64,000 bases of DNA from CAZMNY01 sp964567745 (GTDB lineage: Bacteria > Planctomycetota > Planctomycetia > Pirellulales > Pirellulaceae). Location: NCBI GenBank assembly GCA_964567745.1, contig CAZMNY010000043.1:11051-75050 (forward strand), written 5' to 3'. Positions 34,263 through 43,719 of this stretch are shown in pieces (the first letter of the stretch is position 1; each line of letters begins with the position of its first letter). The notes beneath the pieces were generated by a model. That model was not told the origin of the DNA and did not search any database. It saw only the letters and a list, made by a program, of their open reading frames with translations. The position numbers and the translations under genes are program-made.

Positions 34263-35000
34263 TCAGGCGTAGTAACTGTCGCGAGCTTTTTCGAGCAACA
34301 TGCGGCGAGCGATGCACTGGAAAAGAAACTCGTATATTTCAATGTGGCGGCGAGCTTCATCGAGATCGGCACCCCAAGTGTAGAGGCCGTGCCGACGAAT
34401 AAGAAACCCGTGCTCGATCGGCTGCTGCTCGTCGTCCCATTGGGCGACAACTCGTTCGGCAAGCGAGCTGATGTCTTGCGTGTTTTCAAATATCGGGACC
34501 CAAGCACTGGTCTCGTGAGTCCTCACGCCAGCGAGCCCTTTGAGCATTTCATAGCCTTCAATCTGAAGACCGCCTTGCTCAAAAAACAGGTCGGACAGAA
34601 TCGTTCCCCAAACGGAATGGGTGTGCAGCACGGCGCCGATTTCCGGATGTCTGGTGGCGACCACGTGCAGCATCGTCTCAGCGGACGATTTGGGCTGTCC
34701 TTCGCTGGTGGGAAGGCCATCCGAGCCAACTCGAACAAAGTCCCTGCGGCGGAGCTGCCCTTTGTCCATGCCGCTGGCCGTCACCAATAGCTCGAGCGGC
34801 TCGCGATTGATCACGACACTATAGTTGCTGCTGGTGCCGACCGACCATTCCCGTTGATAGAACAGGCGTCCGACAGCCCGCAGAGCGTCGACCGAATGTT
34901 GGCAATCGGCCAAGAGCGGCGGAATGTCGCCCCCGTCGCAGTTGGTGTCCACAGTCAACACGAAACTTATCTCCAAGTGGCGATGTTCTTCTAATGCCAT
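34263..35000 (-). CDS. mtnB: Methylthioribulose-1-phosphate dehydratase
   Basis: 245 aa, class II aldolase fold. The zinc-ligand pair appears as VLHTHSVWG, and the third His in RRHGLYTWG. ASGMDKGQL and GTSSNYSV are further family marks. It dehydrates methylthioribulose phosphate to the diketo compound used by MtnC. Genes for the earlier steps (mtnA, mtnP or mtnN/K) are not in the window. Residues 1-40 (EEHRHLEISFVLTVDTNCDGG) look like an unusual extension, and a start further on is possible. Confidence 0.9.
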   Translation of the reverse strand: MALEEHRHLEISFVLTVDTNCDGGDIPPLLADCQHSVDALRAVGRLFYQREWSVGTSSNYSVVINREPLELLVTASGMDKGQLRRRDFVRVGSDGLPTSEGQPKSSAETMLHVVATRHPEIGAVLHTHSVWGTILSDLFFEQGGLQIEGYEMLKGLAGVRTHETSAWVPIFENTQDISSLAERVVAQWDDEQQPIEHGFLIRRHGLYTWGADLDEARRHIEIYEFLFQCIARRMLLEKARDSYYA

Positions 35001-35379
35001 TCGTTGTCGGGGGCCGCAAACAACCGACTCAGTGTATCAGAACTTGACTTCGCTTGGACCCGCGCTAGTATTGTTCGATTGCCAATTGCCGTGAGCCTGA
35101 TTTGGCCTCCGCGCGGCAGTCGTTTTCCTTCCAATGATGGAAGTCGCTACAATTTGGGAGCCCTCTTCGCCAGTGACGGCGATCGACATCGGCCTTGGCC
35201 AATTTTTGGCAACAGGCAAAGACAAACGGTGCGTCCGCCACAATTCTCGCGGCAACTCGTCTGCGATTCTTGTCGCCCGTGTTTATTTGTCGCCCCTTGG
35301 CTATTTGGCGCCCGGCAATGTTGCGCGAATGATCGATTCGCGGAGTATCGTTTCTCGGCTGAAATGGAGTGAATCGAGA
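35001..35379. other. Intergenic, no gene seen
   Basis: Divergent region between mtnB and an exported hypothetical gene. It presumably carries both promoters; none assigned. Confidence 0.4.
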
Positions 35380-36405
35380 ATGTTGGAATCGAACAAGAGT
35401 GCTGCCGTCGCGACGTTTGTTCTGTCGTTTGTTGTCCTTGGCGCCAGCGCGCCGTCCTGTTTGGCGGCGACTTGGATCGAGTTCGATATCGCTCCCACAC
35501 TCGCTTGCCGCCAAGTCGCATCCGATGGCGGTCTGAGCAGTCAGCCGGGCGAGTCGTTGTGGGAGGCTAGGTTCCGAATCTCGTCGTTGGTTCAGCATGG
35601 GGCCGAGGACAATCTGCTCCAGTTTCTTCTGCGTATTGAAAGCCCGACCGGGCCGTTGAAAGTCGTCGACTACGAACCGAAGACCACGCTGGCGTCGACT
35701 CTCGCCGGCAACGTCGGAATTCAAAAACACCACGAGAATTCCAAATCGTTGGGCATCATTGCGACAGGTGCGTTGGAACCGGTCGAGCTGACTGGCAACG
35801 GTTCGCTGGGAACTCGAGACGTAACGGACGTTCGTTACGAGCTTCTGGCGCCGCAAAAGTTGCTCGCCAGCAGCGGAACCGTTCTTCGCGGGGCGGGCGT
35901 CTATTTCAAGCTCAAGCCAACTCGGCAATCGACGCTCGAAGGCGGCAAGGAATATGTTGTGGTGTTTCGAGCTCCAGCCGATTGGCGGGCGAGCACGGTC
36001 CGGGTGCATTGCGAGGCGTTGGCTGTCGAACAGGGTTTGACGCCGCTGTTGAACGAGAGGGTAACCTGCCGCCGCGAATTTTCTGTGACACTCTTTGCAG
36101 GCGGTGATGTCGAGGCGAAACGGGCGGCGGAATCGTTGGACGAGGCTGAACTTCAGCTCCGGAAGGTCGCCCAGCAGCAACGATCCGCGATCCGCCGCCA
36201 AGCCTATCCCTCGCGGCTTCACCAATTCGGCGCGATGTTGGAGATTGTCGATGCTCGTATCCCGTCGAACTGGCTTGAACGATTGCTCAGTCGGCCGAAA
36301 GAAGTGACGCAACTCGAGCTATTTCGACTGCCGGAACCGGTCCGAAACGCGGCCAACGAATACGTCAGTCAGGCGAAGCGAGTCGTTGAGCTGGGCGGCC
36401 GCTAA
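35380..36405 (+). CDS. Exported hypothetical protein
   Basis: 341 aa from ATG 35380, which opens a clean signal peptide (KSAAVATFVLSFVVLGASAPSCLA); the frame is open from 35134 but the longer product would bury that signal. The mature part is beta-rich in the middle (WEARFRISSLVQHG, NLLQFLLRIES, LRGAGVYFKLKPTRQ) and helical at the C-terminus (DEAELQLRKVAQQQR). A single Cys pair may form a disulfide. No family recognised. A long antisense open frame covers the same span but reads as a shadow. Confidence 0.65.
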   Translation: MLESNKSAAVATFVLSFVVLGASAPSCLAATWIEFDIAPTLACRQVASDGGLSSQPGESLWEARFRISSLVQHGAEDNLLQFLLRIESPTGPLKVVDYEPKTTLASTLAGNVGIQKHHENSKSLGIIATGALEPVELTGNGSLGTRDVTDVRYELLAPQKLLASSGTVLRGAGVYFKLKPTRQSTLEGGKEYVVVFRAPADWRASTVRVHCEALAVEQGLTPLLNERVTCRREFSVTLFAGGDVEAKRAAESLDEAELQLRKVAQQQRSAIRRQAYPSRLHQFGAMLEIVDARIPSNWLERLLSRPKEVTQLELFRLPEPVRNAANEYVSQAKRVVELGGR

Positions 36406-36757
36406 AGCTTTGGCGGGTCGGCAAGGTGCGGATGCCGACAAGTGATGGGGCCTCCACAGCGGTTGTTGGCGCGGGGCGGCATTGCTAAGCTGTGCCTAAC
36501 ACCCCTACGCCGTTAGACATTCTTCTCGTTTGACGCAACCGTTGGTTAAAGCGATCTTCGCGACGCTTGGGACTGGCGAGCCTGCTTCCCAAATCGACGG
36601 CTAAGTAGAAATGCGTACACCGGGTTGTTGAGTCGCCACTGTTATCAGTTCACGGTGGTTCAGGTCGCTATGAGCTGAACCCAGCTTCTGAACTGAGAAG
36701 CGGACTTCCGGCACGACAACTTTTTCAAGGCACACTTTTTCCGCACAGGGTTCCAAC
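36406..36757 (+). other. leuB upstream region with two hairpins
   Basis: GGTTCAG/CTGAACC (36657-36681) and GCTTCT/AGAAGC (36684-36701) lie back to back 55-100 nt before leuB. They could form a leader structure; no Leu-rich leader ORF was found here, unlike at leuA. Confidence 0.4.
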
Positions 36758-37834
36758 GTGAGCGACACTCAACCACTCGATCTCGCCGTGATTGGCGGCG
36801 ACGGCACTGGCCCGGAAGTCACCGCAGAGGGCCTCAAGGTGCTCAAAGCGGTCGCCGAGAAGGACGGATTCACTTTCAAGACGACCGACTATGATTTTGG
36901 CGGCGAGAGATATCTTCGCACGGGCGAAATTCTCCCCGATGGCTCGGTTGAGCAATTGCAGGCGCACGACGCGATTCTGCTCGGCGCTGTCGGCCATCCC
37001 GATGTTGCTCCGGGCGTATTGGAAAAAGGTTTGCTGCTGCGATTGCGTTTCGAGATGGATCAGTACATCAACCTCCGCCCGGTGAAGCTCTATCCGGGCG
37101 TCGAGACTCCGCTGGCCAATCGCACTCCCGAAGACATCGATTTTGTCGTTGTCCGCGAGAACACCGAAGACCTCTATACCGGCATTGGAGGTTTCCACCG
37201 CAAGCACACGGCCGATGAGGTCGCGACGCAATCGGCCGTCTACACTCGCAAAGGATGCGAACGTTGCATTCGCTGGGCCTTCGAGTTCACTCGGAAGCGT
37301 AACAATCCCAAAGGAAAACGGCTCACGCTGGTTGCGAAAACGAACGTGCTGACGTTTGGCCACGATCTTTGGTGGCGCACGTTCGAGGGCATCGCCAAAG
37401 AATACCCCGATGTCGAGGCCGACTATAACCACGTCGACGCGTGTTGCATGTGGATGGTCAAGAATCCAGATTACTACGATGTGATCGTGACGACGAACAT
37501 GTTTGGCGACATCATCACTGACTTGGGCGCGATCATTCAGGGCGGCATGGGCGTGGCTGCCGGCGGCAACATCAATCCCGATCCGGGCGGCTGCAGCATG
37601 TATGAGCCGATGGGAGGCAGCGCGCCAAAGTACACCGGCCAAAACGTGATCAATCCGATCGCAGCCATCAGCGCCGTCGCGATGTTGCTCGAGCACACCG
37701 GCCACGAAGCCTCGGGCTTGCGCGTCCTCGCGGCAGCTCAAAAAGTCACTGGCGAAAAGATGAAGAGCCAAGCCGCCGGACGCATGGGATTCGGCACAAG
37801 CGAAATAGGCGACCTCGTCTGCGAGGCGCTTTGA
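36758..37834 (+). CDS. leuB: 3-isopropylmalate dehydrogenase
   Basis: 358 aa, GTG start 36758 with AGGG 7 nt upstream. Isocitrate/isopropylmalate dehydrogenase family: GGDGTGPEVTAEG near the start, RENTEDLYTGIGG, TTNMFGDIITDLGAIIQGG (metal Asp), and EPMGGSAPKYTGQNVINP. It decarboxylates 3-isopropylmalate with NAD+ in leucine synthesis. Tartrate/isocitrate-type relatives share these motifs, so the substrate is inferred from length and the presence of leuA in the window. leuCD genes are not seen here. Confidence 0.82.
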   Translation: MSDTQPLDLAVIGGDGTGPEVTAEGLKVLKAVAEKDGFTFKTTDYDFGGERYLRTGEILPDGSVEQLQAHDAILLGAVGHPDVAPGVLEKGLLLRLRFEMDQYINLRPVKLYPGVETPLANRTPEDIDFVVVRENTEDLYTGIGGFHRKHTADEVATQSAVYTRKGCERCIRWAFEFTRKRNNPKGKRLTLVAKTNVLTFGHDLWWRTFEGIAKEYPDVEADYNHVDACCMWMVKNPDYYDVIVTTNMFGDIITDLGAIIQGGMGVAAGGNINPDPGGCSMYEPMGGSAPKYTGQNVINPIAAISAVAMLLEHTGHEASGLRVLAAAQKVTGEKMKSQAAGRMGFGTSEIGDLVCEAL

Positions 37835-37847
37835 CAAAGAGTGCAAA

Positions 37848-37900
37848 GTGCAAAAGGAGAGACCCCAACGAGCTTGCTCGTTCGGTGAATCGGATTAGGT
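37848..37900. repeat. Dispersed intergenic palindromic repeat, copy 3
   Basis: AAGTGCAAAAGGAGAGACC then CCAACGAGCTTGCTCGTTCG, downstream of leuB. Same core palindrome as copies 1 and 2. Confidence 0.55.
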
Positions 37901-37970
37901 GCTAAACGGGGCTCGCGCCGAACCGCCGCATTGCATCAGATCGTTCTTCGACTTCACGAAGTACAAAGCG

Positions 37971-38642
37971 CTATCGCGGTTTTGCGGATCGACGATCGTT
38001 GGGGCGCTCGGCTTTTAGCGCTGGCAAGAAGCTTTGCCAACTTGAGTATTTGGGGTTCTTGAGTTTGGCGACGAGCAGCGGATTGTGTTTCGGTTTGGCG
38101 GGCGAGCGAATCAGTTTCATCCTGGCTTCTTTCGGAGTTCGCCCGCCCTTCTTTGTGTTGCAGGTGATACACGAACAGACGACGTTTTCCCACGTGGTCG
38201 CTCCGCCTCGGCTTCTCGGCATGACGTGATCGACACTCAGCTGCGACGATGGTTTGGCTTCTCCGCAATACTGGCACTGATGCCCGTCGCGTGCGAAGAG
38301 ATGCCGCCGACTGTACTTCATTGTCGGGCGCGGGACTTTCTCAAACGTTTTCAATCGAATAATCAGCGGAGCTTGGATAGCGAACGAGACGCAGCGAACC
38401 CAATCGCCGTCCGTCCAGCGACCGTACTCAGCCATCTCAAAACTGCGATATTCACTCAACTCGCACCAAGTCTGAAAATCGTAGTTGGCGAATCGACCGT
38501 CTTCACAATCGACAACTTCGGCATTCTCTCGATACAACAGCGCGAATGCGCGTCGCACGTTGACCAAGTGAATGGCCATAAAGAATCGGTTGAGCACAAG
38601 AACGCTCGAATTCAGCACTCTCGCCGGATCATCATTGAGCAT
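37971..38642 (-). CDS. HNH endonuclease-domain protein
   Basis: 223 aa from ATG 38642, which has GGGAGG 6 nt upstream; longer open frame to 38921 rejected. The HNH core is at about 125-185: CQYCGEAKPSSQLSVDHVMP, then RSRGGATTWENVVCSCITCN, with two CxxC zinc pairs and the catalytic DH. Residues 1-120 carry a conserved N-terminal domain (SSVLVLNRFFMAIHLVNVRRAFALL). Such HNH proteins are common single genes in planctomycetes. No methylase or phage genes lie next to it, so restriction activity is not implied. Confidence 0.82.
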   Translation of the reverse strand: MLNDDPARVLNSSVLVLNRFFMAIHLVNVRRAFALLYRENAEVVDCEDGRFANYDFQTWCELSEYRSFEMAEYGRWTDGDWVRCVSFAIQAPLIIRLKTFEKVPRPTMKYSRRHLFARDGHQCQYCGEAKPSSQLSVDHVMPRSRGGATTWENVVCSCITCNTKKGGRTPKEARMKLIRSPAKPKHNPLLVAKLKNPKYSSWQSFLPALKAERPNDRRSAKPR

Positions 38643-39042
38643 GAACCGCCTCCCAGTGTCTGAGAACCGGTTCTGCAATGGCGATCGTCTGTCCATTACA
38701 TCGATGTAATCACCGGACTCACGTGGCTGGGAATTGTACACAGAAGATGCCGTGCGAGCTACAAAAAACGTCGCGAACACGAGGCCTCCGAAGGCCGCTT
38801 GCCGACTCTCGATTCGGCCGCTTGATTTCGAAGTCGATCGAATCTTCCTGTTGAAACGAGTCGTGTGGATAGACCGTTCGCGCCCAGCACCACAGGAAAA
38901 ACAAAGGCGAGAAGTCCCCAATTCGAGGACAATTGCCTTGCCACAGATTGCGATTTTCTCTTACGATGGTGCCGTCAGCGGATGAGCGGACAAGCGGATG
39001 CCGCCTATCAAGACAGTTCACGCCGAAAGGAAGAGCGACGGA
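38643..39042. other. Intergenic, no gene seen
   Basis: 400 bp between divergent genes. Short open frames only, none with a ribosome site; no repeat or RNA recognised. Confidence 0.45.
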
Positions 39043-39354
39043 ATGATTCAGTATTCCTGTGACCGATGCAATTGTTCAATCGATGCGGAAGAGGATTTGA
39101 GGTACGTGGTGAAAATGGAAGTTCACGCCACCATGGACTCTCCCGGTGGCGAAGATTCGGACTTGGATCGCGATCATTTGTTGGAAATTCACGAGATCCT
39201 CGAACGACTCGACGACTCGGAAAGCGATGCAATCGCGGACGACATTTATCAGCGCCGCCGATTTGATTTGTGCGCCGATTGCTATCGCAAATTTATGGTC
39301 AACCCAGTTGGTGTCGACGCGGCCGCTCGAGCCTTCGGGTTTAGCGAGAATTAG
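39043..39354 (+). CDS. Zinc-binding hypothetical protein
   Basis: 103 aa from ATG 39043, with AAGGAAG 8 nt upstream. Two Cys pairs, YSCDRCNCSID and DLCADCYRKF, flank an acidic, Asp-rich middle (GGEDSDLDRDHLLEIHEILE). The pairs suggest a zinc site. No known family; the shape resembles small planctomycete proteins of unknown role. It is followed at 230 bp by a strong terminator. Confidence 0.6.
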   Translation: MIQYSCDRCNCSIDAEEDLRYVVKMEVHATMDSPGGEDSDLDRDHLLEIHEILERLDDSESDAIADDIYQRRRFDLCADCYRKFMVNPVGVDAAARAFGFSEN

Positions 39355-39580
39355 TAGCCGAGTCGAATGACCGGGTGAGCTGAACAAGCGAAACGTATGG
39401 GTTCTCCATCGTTCTAGCCCAAGCCGCAAGACTGCCTGTCTGTTCTGATAGGTAGACGGCGAATCATGAACATCTGATCACTCAATGATTCGGTGTCGAA
39501 CTACCGTTACGCGAATCTCGAATCGAATTGGCCGCAGCCAATGGGCCGCGGCGAAAGCCTGACACTGGCCGCGCAACAAT

Positions 39581-39618
39581 AAACACCTCGCCATCGTTTT
39601 GGTGAGGTGTTTTCTTTT
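39581..39618 (+). terminator. Rho-independent terminator (bidirectional)
   Basis: AACACCTCGCC/GGTGAGGTGTT stem, 11 bp with one wobble, then TTTTCTTTT on the plus strand. It can also serve the ferredoxin gene on the minus strand. Confidence 0.8.
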
Positions 39619-39671
39619 ATCGCATGGCTGCGTTGAGGCGGCCTGGCAAATTCTTGATTCTCCGCAGCTCT

Positions 39672-39944
39672 CTAGCAGAGTGGATCTTTCTTCTCGGTGA
39701 TGACCGGAAGCGTCGGGGAGAGTTCCGCATTCAATTCGGTGAAAGCGGCCCATTCCTCAGGCACATTGTCTTCATGGAAGATCGCTTCGACGGGACATTC
39801 GGGCACGCACGCTTCGCAGTCGATGCATTCTTCCGGATGAATGTAGATCATCTGCTCGCCTTCGTAGAAACACTCGACTGGGCAAACGACCACACAGTCT
39901 GTGTATTTGCAGGCGAAACAGGGTTGAGCAACGACGTGAGTCAT
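39672..39944 (-). CDS. fdxA: 7Fe-type ferredoxin
   Basis: 90 aa. The N-terminal cluster motif CFACKYTDCVVVCPVECF and second motif CIDCEACVPECPVEAIF match FdxA-type ferredoxins with one 3Fe-4S and one 4Fe-4S centre. The C-terminal tail (EWAAFTELNAEL) is also family-like. It is a small cytoplasmic electron carrier. AAAGGAG lies about 10 nt before the ATG, and the terminator at 39581-39618 lies downstream. Monocistronic. Confidence 0.92.
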   Translation of the reverse strand: MTHVVAQPCFACKYTDCVVVCPVECFYEGEQMIYIHPEECIDCEACVPECPVEAIFHEDNVPEEWAAFTELNAELSPTLPVITEKKDPLC

Positions 39945-40523
39945 GACGAAAAAGCTCCTTTTGAGGAATGCTAGCGTCTCAGCGGACTTGTTATTAGCTG
40001 TACGTTCTGGGGCATTTGCGTAAGGTGAATCTTGGGCCTAATCGGCATGCCGGGCCGAATGCCGCCACACAATTCGCCAATCGGTCCCGAATAGGTGTCC
40101 TCGATTGAAGTGGACAAACCACAGTGTACGACAAACGGGACCCAAAACCAGGGGATGGAACGGAAGGCGAATACGGGCCAAAGTCGTTATTACAGAACAA
40201 CTTCAGTCACGATTGACCATTCGCCGAAAAATAGTAGTGATGAGGCGGAATACTGTCAAGGTGATGCCGCCGTTTCAATGGCCAAAGCGCCTGGTTTTAC
40301 TTGCCACATTTTGTCGCTGTATCTAAAATCGAAAGTGTATGCTCGCGGCTTCCCCGCCGATGGGCGCTCGCAAGCGATACTTTGACGTGAATGCGCGGTT
40401 TAAGCCCTAAATCAGCTCGGGTTTCCAGCAATTTGGGCGGCAACTCCGCGACTCATCGATTGCCGCTTACGAGGCGACGGCCAAACGGCACCGAGCATTG
40501 CTCGGTTTACAAAGGGTCACGAC
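39945..40523. other. Intergenic, no gene seen
   Basis: 579 bp divergent interval between ferredoxin and sigma factor. Small open frames lack ribosome sites. It presumably holds both promoters. Confidence 0.45.
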
Positions 40524-41111
40524 GTGGTTTTATCTGATATTGATCGATTGCTTCTACGCCAGTGCTTGGAAAAGGTGCCAAAGGCCTGGGAGGATTTCGT
40601 TGACCGCTTTTTGGGCCTCGTCGTCCACGTCGTTCGTCACACCGCCCAGTCTCGAATGGTCAAAGTCAGCGATCAAGACGTCGAGGATCTAGCCGCTGAC
40701 GTCTTCTTGGCGCTGGTGCAAAACGATTTCGCCGCTCTCAAACGATTCCGCGGTCATGCCAGTCTGGCCACCTACCTCACCGTGATCTCGCGTCGCATCG
40801 TTGTGCGGCAACTCGGACGTCGAACTGCCGCGCCCGTGACGGAATTGACGGACAGCGGAAAGCAAAATCCCAGCAAGCAGGAACCGAGCCAGCAATGGAG
40901 TGAATCCAGCGATCCGGAAAAACGGATCATCGATAAGGAGCAGGTCGAACAATTGCTTCGCGGGTTGAACGAATCCGAGGCCAACGTGGTGAGGATGTAC
41001 CACCTGGAAGGCCAGACCTACGAAGAAATCAGCTCAAAAGTCGGCATGCCTCAAAATAGCGTCGGCCCGACGCTCAGCCGAGCAAGGGAAAAAATGCGGC
41101 GAAATCCATAG
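40524..41111 (+). CDS. ECF-like sigma factor (orphan)
   Basis: 195 aa, GTG start 40524 with AAAGGG 8 nt upstream. Region 2 is present as VKVSDQDVEDLAADVFLALV and RFRGHASLATYLTVISRR; region 4 as LRGLNESEANVVRMYHLEG and TYEEISSKVGMPQNSVGPTLSRAR. A polar Ser/Gln linker joins them. No anti-sigma gene is adjacent, unlike the operon at 2879-4473. It should direct a subset of promoters; targets unknown. Confidence 0.83.
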   Translation: MVLSDIDRLLLRQCLEKVPKAWEDFVDRFLGLVVHVVRHTAQSRMVKVSDQDVEDLAADVFLALVQNDFAALKRFRGHASLATYLTVISRRIVVRQLGRRTAAPVTELTDSGKQNPSKQEPSQQWSESSDPEKRIIDKEQVEQLLRGLNESEANVVRMYHLEGQTYEEISSKVGMPQNSVGPTLSRAREKMRRNP

Positions 41112-41227
41112 CGATAGTTTGCCTCAGCCGGCTGCGAGATCGGCATCATGACGCTGGCGCCAATTCTGGGCGCTTCGAGTCGGCTCTCCAGCACCGGGCC
41201 CTACTTTTGGGCTTCACTCTCGGAACT

Positions 41228-42340
41228 CTAGTAGCGTCCCAGTCCGCGAATCGAAGGGCGGCGCCTGCCGGTCCGAATCGTCGATCTCGGCGGAGCGATT
41301 TGGCCCGCCGAGACTTGACCTCGGTACACGTCGTCCATCGCACTTGTTCCAGCGCGGCTTGCGCCAGTGCCCGCTTGGGGGAAGCCTGCCCGTCCGGCCG
41401 CCGATTGACCGCCTACGCCCGGTTGCATGAGCCCGGTTTGAGAACGGTTCCCGGGTCTCGATAGGAGCTGAGCCAGATTGATGTTGGCATAGCCGTTGAT
41501 CTCTGGCATTTCGAACAAGGTCTCGGGGTCCCCGTTCAGCTGGTTAATGACGTACTGGCCAACGATGATCTGAAGCGACATCTGTTGAGGTTGACCGGGC
41601 GCCACAACGATGTCGACTTGCTCGGGAAGAGTCACGCCAAAATCGGGATAGTAGCGATGCCGACTCGCATGCGACTCCGCTAAAACAGCGCCCGCGCTAT
41701 CCATGAGCGACTGCTCCATGATCCAGCCGTAGCGATTGTGAATCACTAGCACTCGAGTCAACATGCCTCGAGCCGATGGAACCTGGTCGCGAATCTCGAA
41801 GTGATCCTGTCCCTTTGGGAATGGGCCGTCGATTCGCGATGTCGGGTCGATCGTCACCATCCCCAGCGCTTCGATAATCCACCGCGGTTCGATGGGAAGA
41901 ACTCGATGTATTGGCAGTCGCTGAGCGTCTTCATGCTTGGCGAAGAAGACCCCCTTGGCGGCGTCGCTTTCATTGGGTAGCGGTTGTCGCCAGAACCAAA
42001 ACAGTTCATCGTTACTGCCGACATCGAGCGCCGGCCCGCCGATGCCCAAGACGCTAGCTTGCATTCGCATACGATTTGGGCGTTGCAGAGCCAGATTGGC
42101 GCGGAGGGCCGGGAAGCCTTGTACCGAGATAGAAGCCCCTTCCGCATACGCCTCGCGAATCGCATTGGTATTCGAATTGATCGCGTCGACAGCCTGAGCG
42201 AGCGACGGTTGGCCCGTGAAAATCTCCGGACCCAACGCGTGCGGCTGCAGCCAACTGGAAACGGCGCAGCCGTTGAGCGAACCGCAGAGTAACGCAACCA
42301 ATACGACGTTTAGTTTGTTTCGATTCACCTTTGAGTGCAT
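41228..42340 (-). CDS. LolA/LolB-like lipoprotein
   Basis: 370 aa from ATG 42340. The lipobox LCGSLNGC follows a short hydrophobic leader, so the mature protein is lipid-anchored at Cys 28. Residues about 50-270 resemble the DUF4292/LolA fold (IREAYAEGASISVQGFPALRANLALQ, RMRMQASVLGIGG, ELFWFWRQPL). The C-terminal ~100 residues are Gly/Gln/Arg-rich and disordered. It may bind lipid or lipoprotein in the periplasm. The orphan sigma gene is convergent with it. Confidence 0.68.
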   Translation of the reverse strand: MHSKVNRNKLNVVLVALLCGSLNGCAVSSWLQPHALGPEIFTGQPSLAQAVDAINSNTNAIREAYAEGASISVQGFPALRANLALQRPNRMRMQASVLGIGGPALDVGSNDELFWFWRQPLPNESDAAKGVFFAKHEDAQRLPIHRVLPIEPRWIIEALGMVTIDPTSRIDGPFPKGQDHFEIRDQVPSARGMLTRVLVIHNRYGWIMEQSLMDSAGAVLAESHASRHRYYPDFGVTLPEQVDIVVAPGQPQQMSLQIIVGQYVINQLNGDPETLFEMPEINGYANINLAQLLSRPGNRSQTGLMQPGVGGQSAAGRAGFPQAGTGASRAGTSAMDDVYRGQVSAGQIAPPRSTIRTGRRRPSIRGLGRY

Positions 42341-42422
42341 CCTTGCAGGTGAGGGATCGCCGCTTGAATCGCAGGCCGCAGTCCATTGCGTTGCGAGTCG
42401 AGTCAACGTGTCATGAAACCGT

Positions 42423-42530
42423 CTAGTGCTGTGTTACAGCTTGGAATTGGGATCGACAATTCGTTTGGTCAACGCCCGCCACGGCGAATCGGGTGCGCCA
42501 CCCTAAAACTAAGGCGTAACGCAGCACTAG
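42423..42530. repeat. MITE-like element, 108 bp
   Basis: Termini CTAGTGCTGTGTTACAGC and complement of GGCGTAACGCAGCACTAG; no coding capacity. Related to 24746-24854 in termini and size. Its right end lies within the last four bases of a hypothetical gene (stop at 42527), so it may have supplied that stop. Confidence 0.65.
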
Positions 42531-43015
42531 GCCGAATTTCCGAACAGCAGTGTCGCCAGTTCGTTTTGAATTTCCGTAATGCGGTCCGGCGTTGGGTCGA
42601 CGGCCGGCGTCTTGTACTCTTGGCTGTTTCTCGTGCAGTGCAAAACCAGCAACTCGCGACCCTGCTCGTCCGTCTCGCTCTCTTCCAACTTAAACACTCG
42701 CCTTCGCACCATGAGCAGGCCCAGAACGTAGCGGACATCTTCCTTTTCCGGCTGTCCTTCGAGTTGTTGGAAGTAGTGCAACATGACGTCGTTGGGTGCC
42801 CAGTTAACCTTGCTCCCATCCGCCGGCGGCATTTGCGATTTCCACCAACCGACGGCGTCTTCCGGCGGGCCCTCCCACGCTTGCTCACAGTAGTCTCGGC
42901 GAATCACTTCGGGTCCTTGCGGAATCAGGACCGAGTAAAACGTCTCTTCCGGCTGCAATTCTTTGTCGCTCGAATGGCAGCGCCGCGAGCATCGCTGGAC
43001 TTCGAAATCGAGCAT
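42527..43015 (-). CDS. Hypothetical planctomycete protein
   Basis: 162 aa from ATG 43015 (MLDFEVQRCSRRCHSSDKEL); a start at 43087 in the same frame is equally possible since neither has a clear ribosome site. Visible blocks are GWWKSQMPPADGSKVNWAPN, EDVRYVLGLLMVRRRVFKLE and ELLVLHCTRN. Two CxxxC-like pairs near the start may bind metal. No family recognised. The last codons overlap the MITE end. Confidence 0.6.
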   Translation of the reverse strand: MLDFEVQRCSRRCHSSDKELQPEETFYSVLIPQGPEVIRRDYCEQAWEGPPEDAVGWWKSQMPPADGSKVNWAPNDVMLHYFQQLEGQPEKEDVRYVLGLLMVRRRVFKLEESETDEQGRELLVLHCTRNSQEYKTPAVDPTPDRITEIQNELATLLFGNSA

Positions 43016-43207
43016 GAAACGGCCGTGAAGTGAAAGGATGACATTGCGATCGTTTGACTGGGGCATCCAGCCGAAGCCTGAAGACACGAGGGTATTCTCG
43101 TGGCAAAAGCTGGGGAATACTACGCGAAAGCCCGTTGCCGCTCAATAGAGCTGGTTGAGAATCCGGCGGTTTGCGGTTTCAGCAAAATCGTGGTCGTCAG
43201 GCAGAAA

Positions 43208-43441
43208 TCACTGAAAGCGGAAGAAACGGGCGTCGGTGCCGTCTTTGGCGATTCGAACTCGAACGGACGAACCGCAACGGGGACAATTGCCGACATAGGC
43301 CGTTCCCTGCTTATTCACATAGATCCTTGCGTAGGCGGAGCAGCAGTCGAAACTGACGCCGAGGAATCGGCGTTTGTCGGACTTGAGTGTCTCCCGTCCC
43401 GGACCGGGGTCGCTTGTGAGGTCGAGTCTTTCTCCGGCCAT
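43208..43441 (-). CDS. Small zinc-ribbon-like protein
   Basis: 77 aa. FLGVSFDCCSAYARIYVNKQ then YVGNCPRCGSSVRVRI shows a CC plus CxxC arrangement that probably binds zinc. The compact, basic core without signal or membrane segment suggests a nucleic-acid or protein-binding role, but none can be assigned. No operon partner. Confidence 0.6.
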   Translation of the reverse strand: MAGERLDLTSDPGPGRETLKSDKRRFLGVSFDCCSAYARIYVNKQGTAYVGNCPRCGSSVRVRIAKDGTDARFFRFQ

Positions 43442-43719
43442 GCTGGCGTTCCCAGTTCAGGCAATGTCGCAGAAGTTTGCAGAAAGGGTTGGATAACGCG
43501 GTTTCGCATTTCCATCAAGATCGGCTTTTGCACCGATCGTCTGCCAAAAAGCTTCGGTTGGCGGAACAACCCGAACATCCACAGCCTCAGGCGCGTCCGT
43601 TATTGGTGACTTGACCGTTTTGTCGAGCTACACTAGAGTTGCTCTCGAAATTGCTGGTGGCTGCGACAGCGAATTCGCCAATCACCTGGGTTTTCTGAAC
43701 ACGGCAGCGAAAGCCAACA
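43442..43719. other. Upstream region of leu leader
   Basis: 278 bp; should hold the promoter of the leuA leader transcript. No boxes assigned with confidence. Confidence 0.4.

Noticed and set aside
35065..36312. Long antisense open frame over the exported hypothetical gene
   Set aside because: The plus-strand gene has a signal peptide and sensible composition; the antisense product is Arg/Gln-rich shadow sequence.
36725..37846. 373-codon antisense open frame over leuB
   Set aside because: Shadow of a well-supported gene.
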